A stretch of 64,000 nucleotides of DNA, taken from contig NC_045430.1 in the NCBI RefSeq assembly GCF_902635505.1, forward strand, positions 272,267,681 through 272,331,680, written 5' to 3'. Under the pieces are notes generated by a model that made no database searches, was not told the origin of the DNA, and saw nothing but the letters and a program-made list of their open reading frames with translations. This document shows positions 34,400-45,074 of this stretch, piece by piece; the first letter of the stretch is position 1; each line of letters begins with the position of its first letter. The position numbers and the translations under genes were made by a program. Source of the DNA: Sarcophilus harrisii. Lineage: Eukaryota > Chordata > Mammalia > Dasyuromorphia > Dasyuridae.

Positions 34400-37300
34400 A
34401 GACCCCAAATCAAAACCAGGTGTATAATTTAAAAGCCAGACTAAAGTGTGGACATTGGCGACTTCCGAGCAGCATAAAGGACATCCTTCCCTTTGGGAGC
34501 TCGCCTGGGGAGCCCACCTACCATACAGCGGCGGCCAGAGGGTCCCTCTCCTGAAAAGGGCAGCCCGAGGCGATCGGGCCAGACAAACCCATCCGGCCAG
34601 TTCCGATTGGAATTAGAGTGAGAGGATGAAACGGCGTCCCAGCTCTCCACGCACTTCCCGGCCTTCCTCTAGCCCACTACCCACCGGTGGCGGTGGCCCA
34701 GCTGCAGAGAGGCCGGGGAAACTGGACAATAGCTCGAGCTCCCAGCCTGGATCCTCTGCCAAGTCCAAGGCGAGGGTTTGGTTTGTTTTTCTGGACAGCC
34801 CCGCTCGTTATTCGCTTCCGCATTTCCAAGTCTGCTTTGGATCACTACTGTCCTAGGTGACTTGGACGCCTGCAGTTGCGGCCTCTTTTCCCCCCTTCCG
34901 TTTTTTCCTGCAAAAATGGGTTTCCCCCCCCCAAAAAAAATGCATCTAACGGTACCAGAGGAGCCCAACCCCACCTCCACCCCCCCAGAGGCGTAGAGAC
35001 CTTGCCGTTTTTACAAAAGAGCCCGAAGGAATTGCCCTCCTTGCCTCTGCTCATCAGAAGTACGCAAACCCAAACGTCCGCACTTCTGGCTTTGTTGTCC
35101 TTCCTCCAAAGGAATTTTTAGGCACTTTACATAAGGCTCTTAAGAGACTCCATGTTGACCAATAAAATTAAGGAAACCGAGTGCGCTATGTGAGATCTAT
35201 CTCCTCGGGCATTTGACAATCTTCTCCCTCTGAGAAAACGGAGCTTGCAGACCGGCTCGCCCTGAGAAGTATCAGAGCTTGAGTTCTGCCTTACCTGGGG
35301 AAGCTTGGAGAACCTGAGAAAAAGGAAGCTGCTGTGCCCATGTTCTCGCCTGCCCCTCCCACGTCCGCTGGCCCTCTCCCGGAGCTGATCGAGCCTTGTG
35401 CCCTTGGAGTGGGCCTCCTGAAACAGCTTCAGACAGGCAAAGAGCAAAGTCAAAATCAACTGCCCCCCTTCCCCCTGACAGCCTTGGGCCTCCTCCCCCA
35501 ATAACGAATATTCTCTCCTGTTCGTAAAAAAAAAAAAAAAAAAAAAAATGGCCAGAACAGCCAGTTCCCTCTCCACCGCAGTTATCTCCCGCCCAGGCTT
35601 TTCGAGAAGGCTGGGAGAGTAATGAGTTAGGTTTCATTTAACAGCAAATAAAGCTATGAGCAGAAGTGCTCTGACTGCAAGGGTTGTTTCCCCTTATCCC
35701 CTCACACACTGCCTTCTCGATCCCGGCCTTTCCCACTAGCATTCCCCAAAGGTTTGCCAAACACAGTTAGCCTTTCCTCTTCCCTTGGGTTCCAAAGCCT
35801 TCTTTTGAGACAATTCTGCTCCTGGGAGTTCAAATATGCACCATGCAGAGCTCAGTTTTCTCAGTAACCACTGTACCACACCCCCCCCCCCCAGCCTGTA
35901 CCCAAAGTTACAGCCAGTCCCCTTATTTAGGCCAGTCACCCTGGCTGCACTTCCATCCTCTCCCTTCTTCAATGCACAAAAACTCCCTTAAATCTCCTTT
36001 GTTTCCAATACACAATCTTGGGTGATGGGGTAAAGGTGAAAACCTCCCCCTTGCCGTGATGGGAAAAAAGCTATGATCTGGAAGAGGTAACCCTAAAGCA
36101 GACTGACACCCTAATACCAACCTTTTCAGGCTCACTCTTCCCTCTAGGGGAGGGGTGCAGCTAATTAACAAGGGACAGCCAGGACCTGTGGAGAGGGTGG
36201 CGCATCCATCTCCCTGCAGAGTAACGCGGGTTTGTCTGCTCTACCCCAGGCTGAAGTTGACTGCCAAAGGGCTATAAAGCAGGAGGTCTGTCTAGAACTG
36301 TTTTCGGTTCTCCTAGACGTCCCGTGTTCAATTATGGCCTTAAAAGCCCTAATACAAGTGCAAGAATAGGTTTGCCATCGCCCAGGGGCGGGGCGAAGCC
36401 TGCGATGGTGGCGCCTTTGTTATCTCAAAGTCACTGAAATCCTTCAGACAGCCCTTTTGTTGGAGGGAGGGGGTGGTTGGGGGTGGGGGAAGTCAACACG
36501 GGGGAAGTAGTATTTTTTATATCGAAACCTCAACACAGAAAAGAAAAAGGGGGAGACCCTAAACCTCCACAAAAGTCCAATTTTCTTTTTTTGCTTGTTT
36601 TTTATTTCCTTTCCTTTTCTTTTTCCGAGAGAAAACGAAGGGGAAGGATACCGCCAGGAGAGCAGGCAGAAGGCAAACGTAACGTTGCAGTTGCCTCTGG
36701 AAATCCAGCTCTTTTCTTGAAATGCAATCTCAATGCAGTCTTCTCACATCTATAACTTCCTTCTCTCTTCTCCTTAGTTCCATCCCTCCTCTACACCATC
36801 CATTCCTTTCTCTGCCTCAACCCAAGCAACAGGGGGACAGAAATGGCGAGCTGGGAATGATGGAATCATCCCGAAATTTATCCCGCCAACCTTAAGATTC
36901 GGAAGCTTCTCTCGCCGCAGACACTGATTAAAGTTCGTTAAATGGTGGTGTCCGAGGGATGTGATTTGTGAGAAGTAATCCTTCTTTAAAAAAAAAAAAA
37001 AAAGGCAAATAAACATAAATGCTAATAAATTAGTTTACTCCACTACAAAGTAATTACTGCGTATTATTGATATTTATGGCAGGTATTCAAATGGAATGGT
37101 GAACCATCATTTGGAGAAAATACATAATGAGAATATTTCTTTCCCGGAGCAAACATGATTAGATTTGTTATTAAGTCAGTTATGGTCAGCTCAGCAATAA
37201 ATAAATAAATCGATGTTGACATTTAAATACTGGAGATCTTTGAATTGAGGCTGCAAATCTCCTCTCTCCCACCCCCCAGATATGGAGATACTTTTGCCCT

Positions 37301-38820
37301 CCGGGAGTGAGAGATGGGGAATAGGAAAAGGTTAACCCTGTTCATATTTCGAGTTCCTTTTGGTACCTTACCCCGGAAAGAGTCAGGAAAAGAGGGATGG
37401 AAAGTAGGATCAAGTCTTAAGCACCCCGACTTCTGCAGCGCCCTTTGTGGCCGGCTGCCACGGCCATCCATTTCCCCCTCTCTCTTCGCCCTCACTCCCA
37501 AGCGGGGCAATTAAATCTGGCAAAACTGCCCGGATTTTCAGCTCCTTCTTTGACGTCTTTTCCCTTTCCCTAAAATACATAAGAGTTAGATTGTCGGGGT
37601 AACCACAAGTGTCTCTCTGCCACTGTGTCTCTGCCTCTTCTGTCTAGTCTGTGTCTCTGTTTCGGTGTCTCTGTCTCTCTTTCAGCCGCCTCCTTCCGAA
37701 GGTGCTGGCTTTGGCTAGCCTGTTTTCTGTGGTGGTCCTCGTTCTGTGGGATGTACACTGAGACTTTCTAGTCCCTGTCTTGCCCAGCGGTCGCTGCCGG
37801 CTCTCTTTTCTTTCAAGCAAAGACAGGCAAAGCCTTGGTGTTTTCAAAAACAGCTCCCCCGATTCTCTCCCTGCGGCTCCCCCACTCCCCCGGCACCCCT
37901 TCCCCAGGTCTGTCTGGGTCTGCCCGTGCAGAGAAGCTGGGGAGTCATTGAGCGTCCAGCTTTCTCTGGGAAAGAGCCTCGGATGGCAATTCGTATAAAC
38001 TAGACTGGTGGCAATTAAGCAAGAATGGAAGTGTTTGTGGAGCCCGGACTCGCTTCATGGCCATTGGCTTCCCAAGCCATCAGTACCAGGCATCCAGGAG
38101 AGCGTGCAGCCTGCCTCCCCTCCCCACCTCGCTCCCAGTCCAGATCTCTGCTTCAGGGAGCGCCGAAGCTGGGGGGAGGGTGGCAAGCGTGGGAAGGGGA
38201 GGGCGGGGGAGTTGGGAGAGAGGAAGTGGGGGCGAAGAGCGAGAAAGATCCCGGGTGAGACGAACGCTCTGCACGGCTGAGCAGGTCGCGCAAAGCCCGG
38301 GTGAAAACTGCCTTGGGGGACTGAGGAGGCTCCCAGAAAAGGGAGGGTAGTTATTGGAGCGCCTCGGAAGTGACCGTGAATGCGGGCGTGTAATGGAGCC
38401 ACCGTGCAAATCGGACAAGCCCCGAGCCCGGCACACTCAGAGACGAAAGCTAGTCTGAAACGGATAGACCGGTTGGGGGGGTGGGGGGGAGGAAATGGGG
38501 GGAGCGGGTAGAAGCAGGAGACCTTGACGAAAGGGGGGAGGCAACGGGAAGCGGGAGTCCAGGAAGCCGGGGAGAGGGAGAGAGGCCGAAACGGACCCAG
38601 AGACGGAAAGCCCAGGGCCCCTCGCCCCAGTCCCCATGCCTCCTCGAGAGCACCTTGGCTAAGGCCAGCAGGCGATCGCCAGGCTAAAGGGGGGGAGGGG
38701 TGAACCGGACCGTTGAGGTCCGAAATCTGGGGATGGGGAGGCAGAGGCTGGACCCCCCCCCTCCGAAGGGGAGCGAGGCAAGGTCTGTCACGCGTCCGGC
38801 GGTCCTCGGAGGGTGCCCCA
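34400..38820. other. HOXA11 5' flank, noncoding
   Basis: No exon recognised. A strongly AT-rich block at about 37005-37235 contains many homeodomain-type cores (ATAAATGCTAATAAATTAG, AGTAATTACTGCG, TATTGATATTTATGG, GTTATTAAG and AATAAATAAATAAATC), typical of conserved Hox-cluster elements. A (A)n run of about 23 lies near 35526. From about 38 kb the DNA becomes CpG-rich toward the HOXA11 promoter. Confidence 0.45.
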
Positions 38821-38959
38821 GCTAACATGAGTTACACTGGAGATTACTGAGCTTTCGGTGAGAATACCAAGTGCCGATCTGTTGCTTCCCTTGAGATGGC
38901 CACAAAGAAAGGAAGGGGGGGGGAGGGTTGGGGAGGAAAGGGGGGGAAAGGGCCCAGAC

Positions 38960-39141
38960 TCGCAGCTTGTCAATTTCAACATTTGGTCACATGACCAGCA
39001 CCTCCCTGCTAAGGATGGGGATAGATTTCCACGTCAGCTTACGTCTCCAAATTTCTACTTCACGGATCTGCTTCAAAGACGCAGCTGCATCAGAGAATCA
39101 TGTGGAGCTCAGCTAATGCGCCGAGAGCGAGGTAGCCCAGG
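38960..39141 (+). promoter_or_regulatory. HOXA11: HOXA11 promoter-proximal region
   Basis: The sequence before the HOXA11 start contains GGTCACATGACC (38985-38996), an almost palindromic CACATG E-box of MITF/USF type, followed by CAGCACCTCCCTGC. No TATA box or CCAAT box is evident. The start codon follows about 145 bp downstream of the E-box. The transcription start is not determined. Confidence 0.5.
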
Positions 39142-39750
39142 ATGGATTTTGATGAGCGCGTGCCCTGCTCGTCTAACATGTATTTGCCCAGTTGTACTTA
39201 CTACGTCTCGGGTCCTGACTTCTCGAGCCTCCCTTCTTTTTTGCCCCAAACCCCGTCTTCTCGCCCCATGACATACTCCTACTCCTCCAACCTCCCCCAG
39301 GTACAACCTGTAAGAGAAGTGACCTTCCGGGAGTACGCCATTGAGCCCTCCAGTAAATGGCACCCCCGGGCCAACCTGCCCCACTGCTATTCGGCAGAGG
39401 AGCTCATGCACAGGGACTGCCTGCCCGCCTCCGGCAGCGCGAGCGTGGGCGACATGCTGGCCAAGAACTCCGCCAACGTCTACCACCACCCCAGCACCAC
39501 GGGCACCTCGTCCAATTTCTATAGCACGGTGGGCAGGAACGGGGTCCTGCCCCAGGCTTTCGACCAGTTTTTCGAGACCGCCTACGGCCCCCCGGACAAC
39601 CTGACCGCCGCCGCCTCCTCCGACTACCCGGGGGACAAGGGCGCGGACAAAATGCCCCCGGCGGCCGGGGCGGCGGCGGCGGCGGCGGCCGCAGCCCCGC
39701 CAACTTCAAGTTCGGACGCCGGCGGCGGCGGCTGCGGCGGCAGGGAGAAC

Positions 39751-39785
<35 letters not shown>

Positions 39786-39886
39786 CGCGGCCGCGGCCGA
39801 GGAGAAGGAAAGGCGCCGGCGGACTGAGAGCAGCAGCAGCCCCGAGTCATCTTCCGGCAACAATGAGGACAAATCCAGCGGCTCCA
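39142..39886 (+). CDS. HOXA11: HOXA11 exon 1
   Basis: The N-terminal 248 codons of HOXA11, a nuclear AbdB-class factor for zeugopod, kidney and female reproductive tract. The start [20 protein letters not shown] matches mammalian HOXA11, and the frame is open throughout. Conserved stretches include [54 protein letters not shown] and FFETAYG. It has two alanine tracts, residues 177-185 (9 Ala) and 204-219 (16 Ala), longer than the human 7 and 4 as I remember them, then a Glu/Arg-rich patch and a Ser-rich region. The donor after 39886 (A|GTAGGT) splits a Ser codon and restores [11 protein letters not shown] with exon 2. Complete protein is 325 aa (human 313). The HOXA11 of marsupials is of interest because therian changes in this protein have been linked to the evolution of pregnancy. 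Confidence 0.97.
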
Positions 39887-41511
39887 GTAGGTATAAAGGC
39901 AGCGCCCCGCGCGCTCTCCGAGAGGGGACTTGGAAATGTAGCGCAGCCCCGCTGTTAAATTTTTATATGCTGTTTTATAAGCATATAAGGTTTATGAAGG
40001 GCCCTTAGATTTCCCCCAACAAAACTTTGTTATAAAAAGGCGCGATCACGTGGCGAGGGCTGAAATTGGCCGTGAAATACCCACCGGCCAATGGAGGCCA
40101 GAAAAAAAAAAGGAAAGAAAAGCACCCACCCGATTCTTTTTTTTTTCCCACCCCTCACCCCCCAGGCAGCCGCCCAGAGCCCCGGCTCCCGCTCCGGGGT
40201 CAGCCCTCGGGAAGGGGGGAAGACGAGGGGGGGGCGCCTGTAAATTCACCCCCGAAAGGGAACTCGGAGCCTTTGATACCGAGGTAATCCAGCGCTTTTT
40301 ATAAAAGCCATGTGTTGCGCCCAGAGTCTAGTTAAGGGCCCCCATTCAAAGGCAGGGCTGATGTGTAAGCACCGCCTGAGAGAGAGACAGAGGGAGCGGG
40401 GCTGCCCAGCCAGCTCAGTCCTCGCGGCCCACGCTAGCAATATATTAGAAAGAAACAAATTAACCCAAAGCGGGCCTTTTTGTCCAAAGGAAGCCGTTTT
40501 ACTCAGGCACCGTGGCAATTACTGGCCGCCTTCTGTCCGGCGGCGTGTTCCTCCTCGCAATTGTTATTCAATCTGTCAGAAGGGGGTTTTTTATGTCTGT
40601 GGGTTTTTTCCCCCCTCTCCCCTCAACCTCTCTTTAAGACCAGGCTTGCCAAAGCTTTGAGGACCTGGGCTCTGTCTCCCACCCGCTATCCCCTCCGCGC
40701 TACCTGCAAAAGGGGACCTCGGAGAGGAGAGGAGAGGAGCGTTTGCTCTAATCTCGGGGAGATGGCTTGGGAGGGAAGGGAACAGGATGCCCAGAAGCCA
40801 TTGCTTTTAAGCAAGGGCAGGCTACGAGGCGGGTTGGACTGGCTAAGACTAGCCTGGAGGAGCATTATTAGCCTCTGACAAAGAAGGGAGAAGCTAAAAC
40901 AGAGATGGTTTGCCAAATCCAAGCCCAACAGCCACGGCCACGAGAGAGATTGGGATGAGGGATGGCTCCTTGTGCCCGGGGAAGCAAGGAAAATTACCCC
41001 CAGGGTTAGGAGGTGAAATTGCCGTGAGCTGTTTGTTTAGTCTATCGGAGCTGTGAGAGCTTCAGGGGAGCCCGGGCTGGCTTTAAAAGCTTCAGCCACT
41101 GCAGCCTGTTGCTTGGGACAACATGCGTTTCTGATCTGGAGGCTGGCGTGTTAACTTCACCGGGGGCCGCCCCGGCTTAAAGGAGACTTTTATCTGGGCT
41201 CTGCCTGGGGTTGTATGAGGGGAGCTCGGCTCCTCAGCCCGGCTGCTGCAGAAATTAGCCCCTAGCTCCGCCCGCCTTTAGGCCAGAGAGATGAGGTGGG
41301 CTGGAGAAGGGCAAGAAGGTGTCAGGAGCCGTCTGGTAGCCGAGACATCCCAGGAGAGGGAAGGCAGAGGGAGTGCCTAGCCCAAAGGTGCCGGGAGTCC
41401 CAGCCCCCATGTCCGTGTTCCTCGAGTTAAGGAGTTAAATGTAAATAAATCTCAAGGCCATCCCTCTCTCCGGCCTCAACCTCCCTCTCTCTCCCTTCTC
41501 TCATTCCACAG
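39887..41511 (+). other. HOXA11: HOXA11 intron, with candidate enhancer/antisense promoter
   Basis: A 1,625-bp intron, donor GTAGGT, acceptor CACAG. In other tetrapods this intron holds a HOX13-bound enhancer that drives Hoxa11 antisense transcription in the distal limb. Here the first 200 bp contain an 8-bp perfect inverted repeat (39963-39970 TTATATGC with 39981-39988 GCATATAA) around TGTTTTATAA, then TATAAAA (40031-40037), CACGTG (40047-40052) and CCAAT (40088-40092). A second AT-rich block at about 40295-40310 has TTTTTATAAAAG. Read leftward, CCAAT then E-box precede the AT-rich sequence, which suits an antisense start, but this is inferred. Confidence 0.7.
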
Positions 41512-41744
41512 GTGGCCAGCGGACCCGGAAAAAACGTTGCCCCTACACAAAATATCAGATTCGGGAACTCGAGAGAGAATTCTTCTTCAGTGTCTATATC
41601 AATAAGGAGAAGCGCCTCCAGCTCTCTCGCATGCTCAACCTGACCGACCGCCAAGTCAAAATCTGGTTTCAGAACAGACGCATGAAAGAAAAAAAAATTA
41701 ACAGAGACCGATTACAGTACTACTCTGCCAACCCGCTGCTCTAA
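41512..41744 (+). CDS. HOXA11: HOXA11 exon 2, homeodomain
   Basis: Completes HOXA11 after the split Ser codon: [20 protein letters not shown] and on through [20 protein letters not shown] to the recognition helix [20 protein letters not shown], then [11 protein letters not shown] and TAA. The homeodomain covers about 41523-41702. All invariant DNA-contact residues (Trp, Phe, Asn, Arg in WFQNRR) are present. Identical or nearly so to human as remembered; reading frame intact. Confidence 0.98.
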
Positions 41745-42952
41745 GATTCCGTCCCGCTTTCGGAGCTTCGTGGGGCTTTTTTTTTTTTTTCCAAGAGGAG
41801 ATTAAACTCAGATTTCGCCCTTGACAAGGTCAAGCCACACGGTGACTTTTCAGGAGGAAGGTGTGGAACCGAGGGACAGAGGGAACTGGGGGGTTCACAA
41901 GCCAGAACAGCGCCCTGGACCCTCGCTGGGGCTGGGGCGTTATTATGGAGAAGGGGATTTTCCTATTGCCACATCAACTGGAATCCATTCCATTGGGACC
42001 TCTGTGGCCCTTATTCGGAGGATTTGGGCCACCCCATGCCCCAGGGCGGAGCTTTTACCTTTTACTGTGACAGATCCTGCACTCGGGCTATGAGCAGACT
42101 GGTTCCTTAGTTTCCAAACGTAGGCATAGGACAAAAGGGGTCTCCACACCTAGCTGTAGGTCCCTTTGCTTGGGCCCTAGTGCAGGATGGCTGATCTGGG
42201 TTGGAAGGGGGTGCTCTAAGCCCCAGGATATGCAGTGAGGACTAGTGCGAAATCAAACTTGGAAAGAAAAAGCAAAAATCAACAACACACCACCACGAGC
42301 AAACTGCAGACTTTGGGAAAAGGAGGAGGAGGAGGAGGAGGAGGAGGAGGGAAAAGAAGGGATAGGGGACCGAAGGAAGGGGATTCTTCGGTCAGAGCAG
42401 GGCCCGCTCCCCCTTGATAGAATGGAAGACAGACTGCTCTCTCCAAAAGCCTTTGCGAAAAGAGGCAAACGAGAGAGAACGCTTTGGAAATGTTTCTGAA
42501 AGATTTCAGGTACCGACTCGCCCGATCCCTTCGGGAAAACAATGCTATCCCGGCAGCCCTAGCCCTCTGCCTACCTGGAGAGGCTCTGAGCTTTGGAGCG
42601 GGGAAATAGCCACGCGGGAAAGAGCCCTTCCGGGGCTGGGGCTGAGCCCCTGAACTTCAACAATGGATCAGAGGGAGAAGGGAGAGAAAAAAAAAAAAAA
42701 AACACTAACTCCCTTGCAGGCTGTTTCTGACTCCCCAAAACTTTCTTCAGGAAATACCTGTGGAGAGCGAGTTTGGCAAATCCTACCCAACACTTAATTG
42801 AAACGTGGATTTGTGCAATGCACTGACATCGGATCATTAAAAGCCCTTTCATCCAGTGTTGTTTGCGAAGGGAGGGAGGGAAGCAGGAATTTCGCGACCG
42901 GGCAGAGCAGGCAGACAATGTAAATACTCGCGTTCTGTTTTCTCCCCTCCAG

Positions 42953-42989
<37 letters not shown>
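42953..42989. repeat. (TG)n microsatellite in HOXA11 3'UTR
   Basis: About 18 TG units followed by CGCG. Confidence 0.95.
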
Positions 42990-42993
<4 letters not shown>

Positions 42994-43279
42994 TGCTACC
43001 ATTCCGTGTCCTAAAAAGCTTTGTCCGAAATCCACCAGGAAAGGAGAGTTGTCCGCAATTATTTTAAAAAAAGAAATAGTCTATAGAGATATATATATTT
43101 CCCTGCAGGAACCAAAGCGATGGAAAAAAAAATGCAATTTAAAGAAAAAGGAAGAATGAAAAAATATTTAAGATTCTATATCTGTTTACAAAAGGAGCGA
43201 TGTTCATGGCGAGGTTAATTTACTGGTGAGAATTTTGAATGTATGTTTCATACAGGAACAGTGTTTTACAAGACTTGTA

Positions 43280-43285
43280 AATAAA
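43280..43285 (+). terminator. HOXA11: HOXA11 polyadenylation signal
   Basis: AATAAA in the context ACTTGTAAATAAAG, nearly the same context as the HOXA13 signal, about 1.54 kb after the stop. Confidence 0.7.
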
Positions 43286-43299
43286 GAAACCATAACCTA

Positions 43300-44790
43300 T
43301 TTTGTTTGAATACTTTTTTTAAACATATTTTAATTTGGGAAGAGGTGATTGCCTTCGGAAAGGGGGGAGGGAAGGGGCTTAGCAAACTTGTGCAAAGGAG
43401 GGGGGACCTACAAACGAATTGGAAAACGATTAGCTTACCAAACGGGGTCGTGTCCTTCTTTACCACGATTCAATGAGATGCAGTATCTTCATATTCCATC
43501 ACTGTTTTGAGAAATGTATTGTCTCTATGTATGTACAGTGTTCTTTTCGTGTGCCAACGTATTGGGCTGCATGTATACACTGCAACGGGGCACAAGGAAA
43601 ATAAAAAAAAATGGAAACTTTATCATATTCATGCTGGTTTGTGACATTCCTCTCCCTGACAGCTTCCCATCGCCAAATACCTGGAATCAAATCACCCACA
43701 AATAGGGAACAAGAAAAACAACAACCATAACCCTGATCCCACTCACTATCCATTGAATGAAGAGAATTAGGTTGTTATTGTTGTTGTTCATCCCAAGAGC
43801 TCCCCAGGTTTCAGATGAAAAGATTTGAAGAAAATAGATCTTGGAAGGGTAGGGACTTAAAAGAGGTCACTAGGCTAAGAGTCCGTCCCCAGAGTCTCCA
43901 ACACTTTGGCCAAAGCAGATTAGAAAGAGGTCGGGGCCTTCAATAGCAGGGAGTTGGGGTGCTCCTCAGAACTGGTCTTCAGATCAGACTCCATCCTTTT
44001 CACCTTGCTAAGCTTCTCTGGGCCAAGCTCAAGGGTGGGGTGGTGGGGAATTAAGTTTGGGGTGCTCTGGTCCAAGACCGCCATCAAACAGTGGGCCCCG
44101 AAAGAGTTTTGAGGTACATGAGGAGACAAAATGTGTGAAAATTAAGGACTGGGCTGAAGGCAGCGCTTGGGGAACCTTCCAAAGGGGGATTCCTTTCCAC
44201 TAGTATACAAGAGAGATTTTTCCTATTTTATTCCTTCCCATTTTCTTGGGGATTTTTTTTTGGGGGGGGAGAAAGTAGCCCACTTTTCTCATTGTTTGCT
44301 GGCTTTGAACTTCTATATTGCTTTGGACATCACCCATAACCTTGAGGTGAAGGGCGAAGCAGCCAGGACCTTTTGTTGACCACCCCACCCCCTCAACCCC
44401 ACCCACCCACCCAGGCAGGCGGGCGTCTGGCCCTGGGGAGAAGGATATAATCTGAGAGTGAGGAAGGGGAGCCTGGGTCAGTTTGTTTGTTTATCTGACT
44501 GGTAGGGCCTGCTGGATGCAGGTTGAAAAGTCTACCAGACAGACAGAGGGATGCCTGTCGAGGAAATGAGGCAGACAGACACACAGACAGAAAGAACAGG
44601 ATATTGATGGATGATGGGGTGTGGGGGAGAGGAAGGGGGTGAGCCGTGTGGGGGAGGTCGGGGGAGGGGAAGAGGAGGGAGGAATCTCTGCACCCCCGGG
44701 CTAAGAGCAGGGACTTCCTTCTCTTGCTAGTTAAAAATTAACTGAAATTCGCTGCAAGTTGCTAGAGAGTCGAGGCCTGGAGCTGCTCCC
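43300..44790. other. HOXA11-HOXA10 intergenic, proximal part
   Basis: Noncoding; (GTT)n near 43770 and AGACAGAC/ACAGACAG runs near 44540-44590. No exon recognised. Confidence 0.5.
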
Positions 44791-44815
44791 TGCTCGGAGG
44801 ATTTGATTTCCTGGC

Positions 44816-44945
44816 CCAATAAAAATCACATCCTCTTGGTTGCTGTGACAATGTGGTCATAAACCCGTCCGTGACTGGCCGATTTGCATATTTGGAATGG
44901 TCTGCTATAAACCCAGCCGAGGTTTTGAAGCAATTTCTTAGATGT
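44816..44945 (+). promoter_or_regulatory. Candidate upstream promoter between HOXA11 and HOXA10
   Basis: CCAATAAAAA (44816-44825), a perfect ATTTGCAT octamer (44882-44889) and TATAAA (44906-44911) sit in promoter-like order, about 57 bp and 17 bp apart, and are followed by CpG-rich sequence. The CCAATAAAA is also a consensus HOX13 site. This could drive a 5' noncoding exon of a HOXA10 transcript or a separate lncRNA; no transcript evidence is available from sequence. Confidence 0.4.
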
Positions 44946-45054
44946 AAAAATTAGATCTGAATAGCAGCGGTCTGGGCTCCTTCTCCAGCATCTCTTTACG
45001 AGAGAGAGCCGTCTTTGAAAACAGGGGACTCGCGCTCAGGCCCAGACGCCCGGC

Positions 45055-45072
45055 GGCCACAAGGTGGCGCGC
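45055..45072 (+). promoter_or_regulatory. CTCF motif between HOXA11 and HOXA10
   Basis: GGCCACAAGGTGGCGCGC matches the CTCF core CCACNAGGNGGCGC at every conserved position, on the + strand. CTCF binding between HOXA10 and HOXA11 is known in other mammals. Its orientation is opposite to that of the motif at 24521. Confidence 0.75.
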
Positions 45073-45074
45073 TT

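Larger units (their letters stand above)
41745..43300 (+). other. HOXA11: HOXA11 3'UTR
   Basis: Noncoding sequence after the HOXA11 stop up to the poly(A) signal at 43280-43285. It contains a (GGA)n run (about 42322-42350), a poly(A) run near 42688 and a (TG)n run (42953-42989). A 6-mer miR-196 seed match (CTACCT) is near 42571 but is too short to weigh. Confidence 0.65.

Noticed and set aside
37434-37454. GCGCCCTTTGTGGCC as a CTCF site
   Set aside because: Spacing in the core is one base off compared with the consensus.
38055-38828. 257-residue Pro/Ser-rich minus-strand open frame upstream of HOXA11
   Set aside because: CpG-rich promoter DNA without a recognisable domain; stop-poor by composition.
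38985-38996. GGTCACATGACC as a perfect palindrome
   Set aside because: The centre is CACATG, so it is only near-palindromic; kept as an E-box variant only.
22600-39100. Search for a HOXA12 or HOXA14 homeobox relic
   Set aside because: No WFQNRR-like or homeobox-like coding trace was seen in the interval by eye.
42571-42576. miR-196 site in HOXA11 3'UTR
   Set aside because: Only a 6-mer match; expected by chance.
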